A stretch of DNA of 15,285 nucleotides. It comes from Clostridia bacterium (GTDB taxonomy: Bacteria; Bacillota; Clostridia; Oscillospirales; CAG-272). The notes under the pieces were generated by a model. It searched no databases, was not told the origin of the DNA, and was given only the letters and a program-made list of their open reading frames with translations. Shown here in pieces: positions 14,717 to 15,285 of this stretch; position 1 is the stretch's first letter, and each line of letters opens with the position of its first letter. Made by a program: the position numbers and the translations under genes. Location of the stretch: assembly GCA_017386965.1 (NCBI GenBank), contig JAFOGE010000181.1:1-15285 (forward strand). The letters are read 5' to 3'.

Positions 14717-14750
14717 TTTTAATATATTAACGATTAAATCCCAAAAAGCA

Positions 14751-14789
14751 GATCAAAATCGAGTCGGCACAAAAAATATTTGTGCATAA
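14751..14789 (+). repeat. Bipartite intergenic element, copy 2
   Basis: GATCAAAATCGA (14751-14762), ten bases, AAAATATTT (14773-14781), three bases and CATAA (14785-14789). The two long blocks and their spacing are identical to copy 1 at 8043-8080; the bases between differ. This copy overlaps the hairpins at 14767-14796. Confidence 0.5.
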
Positions 14790-14796
14790 TGCACAA
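14767..14796 (+). promoter_or_regulatory. Three GCACAA/TTGTGC arms forming two mutually exclusive hairpins
   Basis: GCACAAA (14767-14773) can pair with TTTGTGC (14779-14785). TTGTGCA (14780-14786) can instead pair with TGCACAA (14790-14796), extended by AATA/TATT around a one-base bulge. The middle arm cannot do both. ATATTTT and later TTTTT follow, so the second form might be a weak tex terminator. As DNA it could be a dyad operator upstream of the ABC gene promoter. No other clear terminator is seen between tex and 14849. Confidence 0.5.
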
Positions 14797-14848
14797 TATT
14801 TTGCATGCATTTTTGGGGAAATAACCTCTTCCATTTTCGAGTATTTTT

Positions 14849-14857
14849 TGGTACAAT
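14849..14857 (+). promoter_or_regulatory. Probable extended -10 promoter of the ABC transporter ATPase gene
   Basis: TGG-TACAAT (14849-14857) is an extended -10 matching consensus at five of six bases. The base run at the -35 position (TTCCAT, 14829-14834) is a poor match. The leader contains a short CCCC/GGGG hairpin (14876-14888) before the ribosome binding site AGGAGG at 14895-14900. A weak -35 is common for regulated sugar-transport genes. Confidence 0.6.
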
Positions 14858-14910
14858 ATATATGTTAAATTATACCCCCAAGAAGGGGATTTTCAGGAGG
14901 ATCACAAATT

Positions 14911-15285
14911 ATGGCAAGTTTATCCCTCAGACACATCTACAAGAAGTATCCGGGCGGCGTTACTGCGGTGTCCGATTTCAACTTAGAGATCAAGGATAAG
15001 GAGTTTTTGGTTTTGGTCGGACCTTCCGGTTGCGGTAAGTCCACCACACTTCGTATGATCGCAGGCCTGGAGGAGATCTCCGAGGGTGAGCTTTTCATCG
15101 GCGACCGTCTTGTAAACGACGTTGCACCGAAGGACCGTAAGATCGCGATGGTATTCCAGAACTACGCTCTGTATCCTCACATGTCCGTGTATGAGAACAT
15201 GGCGTTCGGTCTGAAGCTGAGCAAGGTTCCGAAGGAGCAGATCAAGAAGAGAGTTGAGGATGCTGCTCGCATTCTGGACATCACC
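14911..15285 (+). CDS. msmX: Sugar ABC transporter ATP-binding protein, MsmX/UgpC-type (partial, 3' end missing)
   Basis: The first 125 residues are present and the frame runs off the window edge. The N-terminus MASLSLRHIYKKYPGG, Walker A GPSGCGKST (37-45), and Q-loop VFQNYALYPHMSVYENMAFGL (split around residues 81-101) are typical of the CUT1 sugar-importer ATPases such as MsmX, MsmK and UgpC. The signature motif and Walker B lie beyond the window. In Firmicutes one such ATPase often serves several sugar importers and is encoded apart from them, which fits its own promoter and the absence of permease genes before it. The ATG is preceded by AGGAGG ten bases upstream. Which sugars it serves cannot be told. 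Confidence 0.9.
   Translation, partial: MASLSLRHIYKKYPGGVTAVSDFNLEIKDKEFLVLVGPSGCGKSTTLRMIAGLEEISEGELFIGDRLVNDVAPKDRKIAMVFQNYALYPHMSVYENMAFGLKLSKVPKEQIKKRVEDAARILDIT

Noticed and set aside
14719..14730. Palindrome TTAATATATTAA after tex as a terminator
   Set aside because: It is only A and T, so the hairpin would be too weak, and no T-run follows.

Overview
The window comes from a spore-forming Firmicute, most likely a member of the Clostridia with roughly 50% GC. The main evidence is a full-length SpoIVA, the spore-coat ATPase found only in endospore formers. Gram-positive AGGAGG-type ribosome binding sites, sigma-A promoters with extended -10 elements, a DivIVA-domain protein and a meso-diaminopimelate dehydrogenase agree with this. 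Placement below class level (for example a gut Oscillospirales or Christensenellales relative) is a guess.

Layout. Positions 1-1148 hold the end of an unidentified gene and azlC-azlD, a branched-chain amino acid exporter pair with overlapping genes. Two hairpins then lead into spoIVA (1228-2706), whose ribosome binding site lies inside the second hairpin. A bidirectional terminator separates spoIVA from a convergent minus-strand operon (5037-2769). That operon encodes a secreted seven-repeat RCC1-type beta-propeller protein and a small secreted protein that resembles the propeller protein's C-terminal domain. Divergent promoters at about 5070-5200 serve this operon and rhaB (rhamnulokinase). 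rhaB is followed by a long-form PRPP synthase gene and a strong terminator.

Positions 8096-9853 hold a DivIVA-domain coiled-coil gene with an Ala/Glu/Val tail, then an XRE-type regulator with a helical-repeat C-terminus. Next come ddh and trmO (9935-11679), then rsuA and tex (11747-14716). tex is followed by the start of an msmX/ugpC-type sugar ABC transporter ATPase gene that runs off the end.

Most genes are housekeeping or conserved accessory genes: lysine/peptidoglycan precursor metabolism (ddh), nucleotide precursor supply (prs), RNA modification (trmO, rsuA), an RNA-binding factor (tex), sporulation (spoIVA) and sugar use (rhaB, msmX-like). I see no tRNA, rRNA, CRISPR array, insertion sequence or phage gene, and no gene-free stretch longer than 300 bases. 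The least ordinary features are the secreted RCC1 operon with its shared C-terminal domain, the hairpin covering the spoIVA ribosome binding site, and a bipartite sequence element repeated in two intergenic regions (8043-8080 and 14751-14789).
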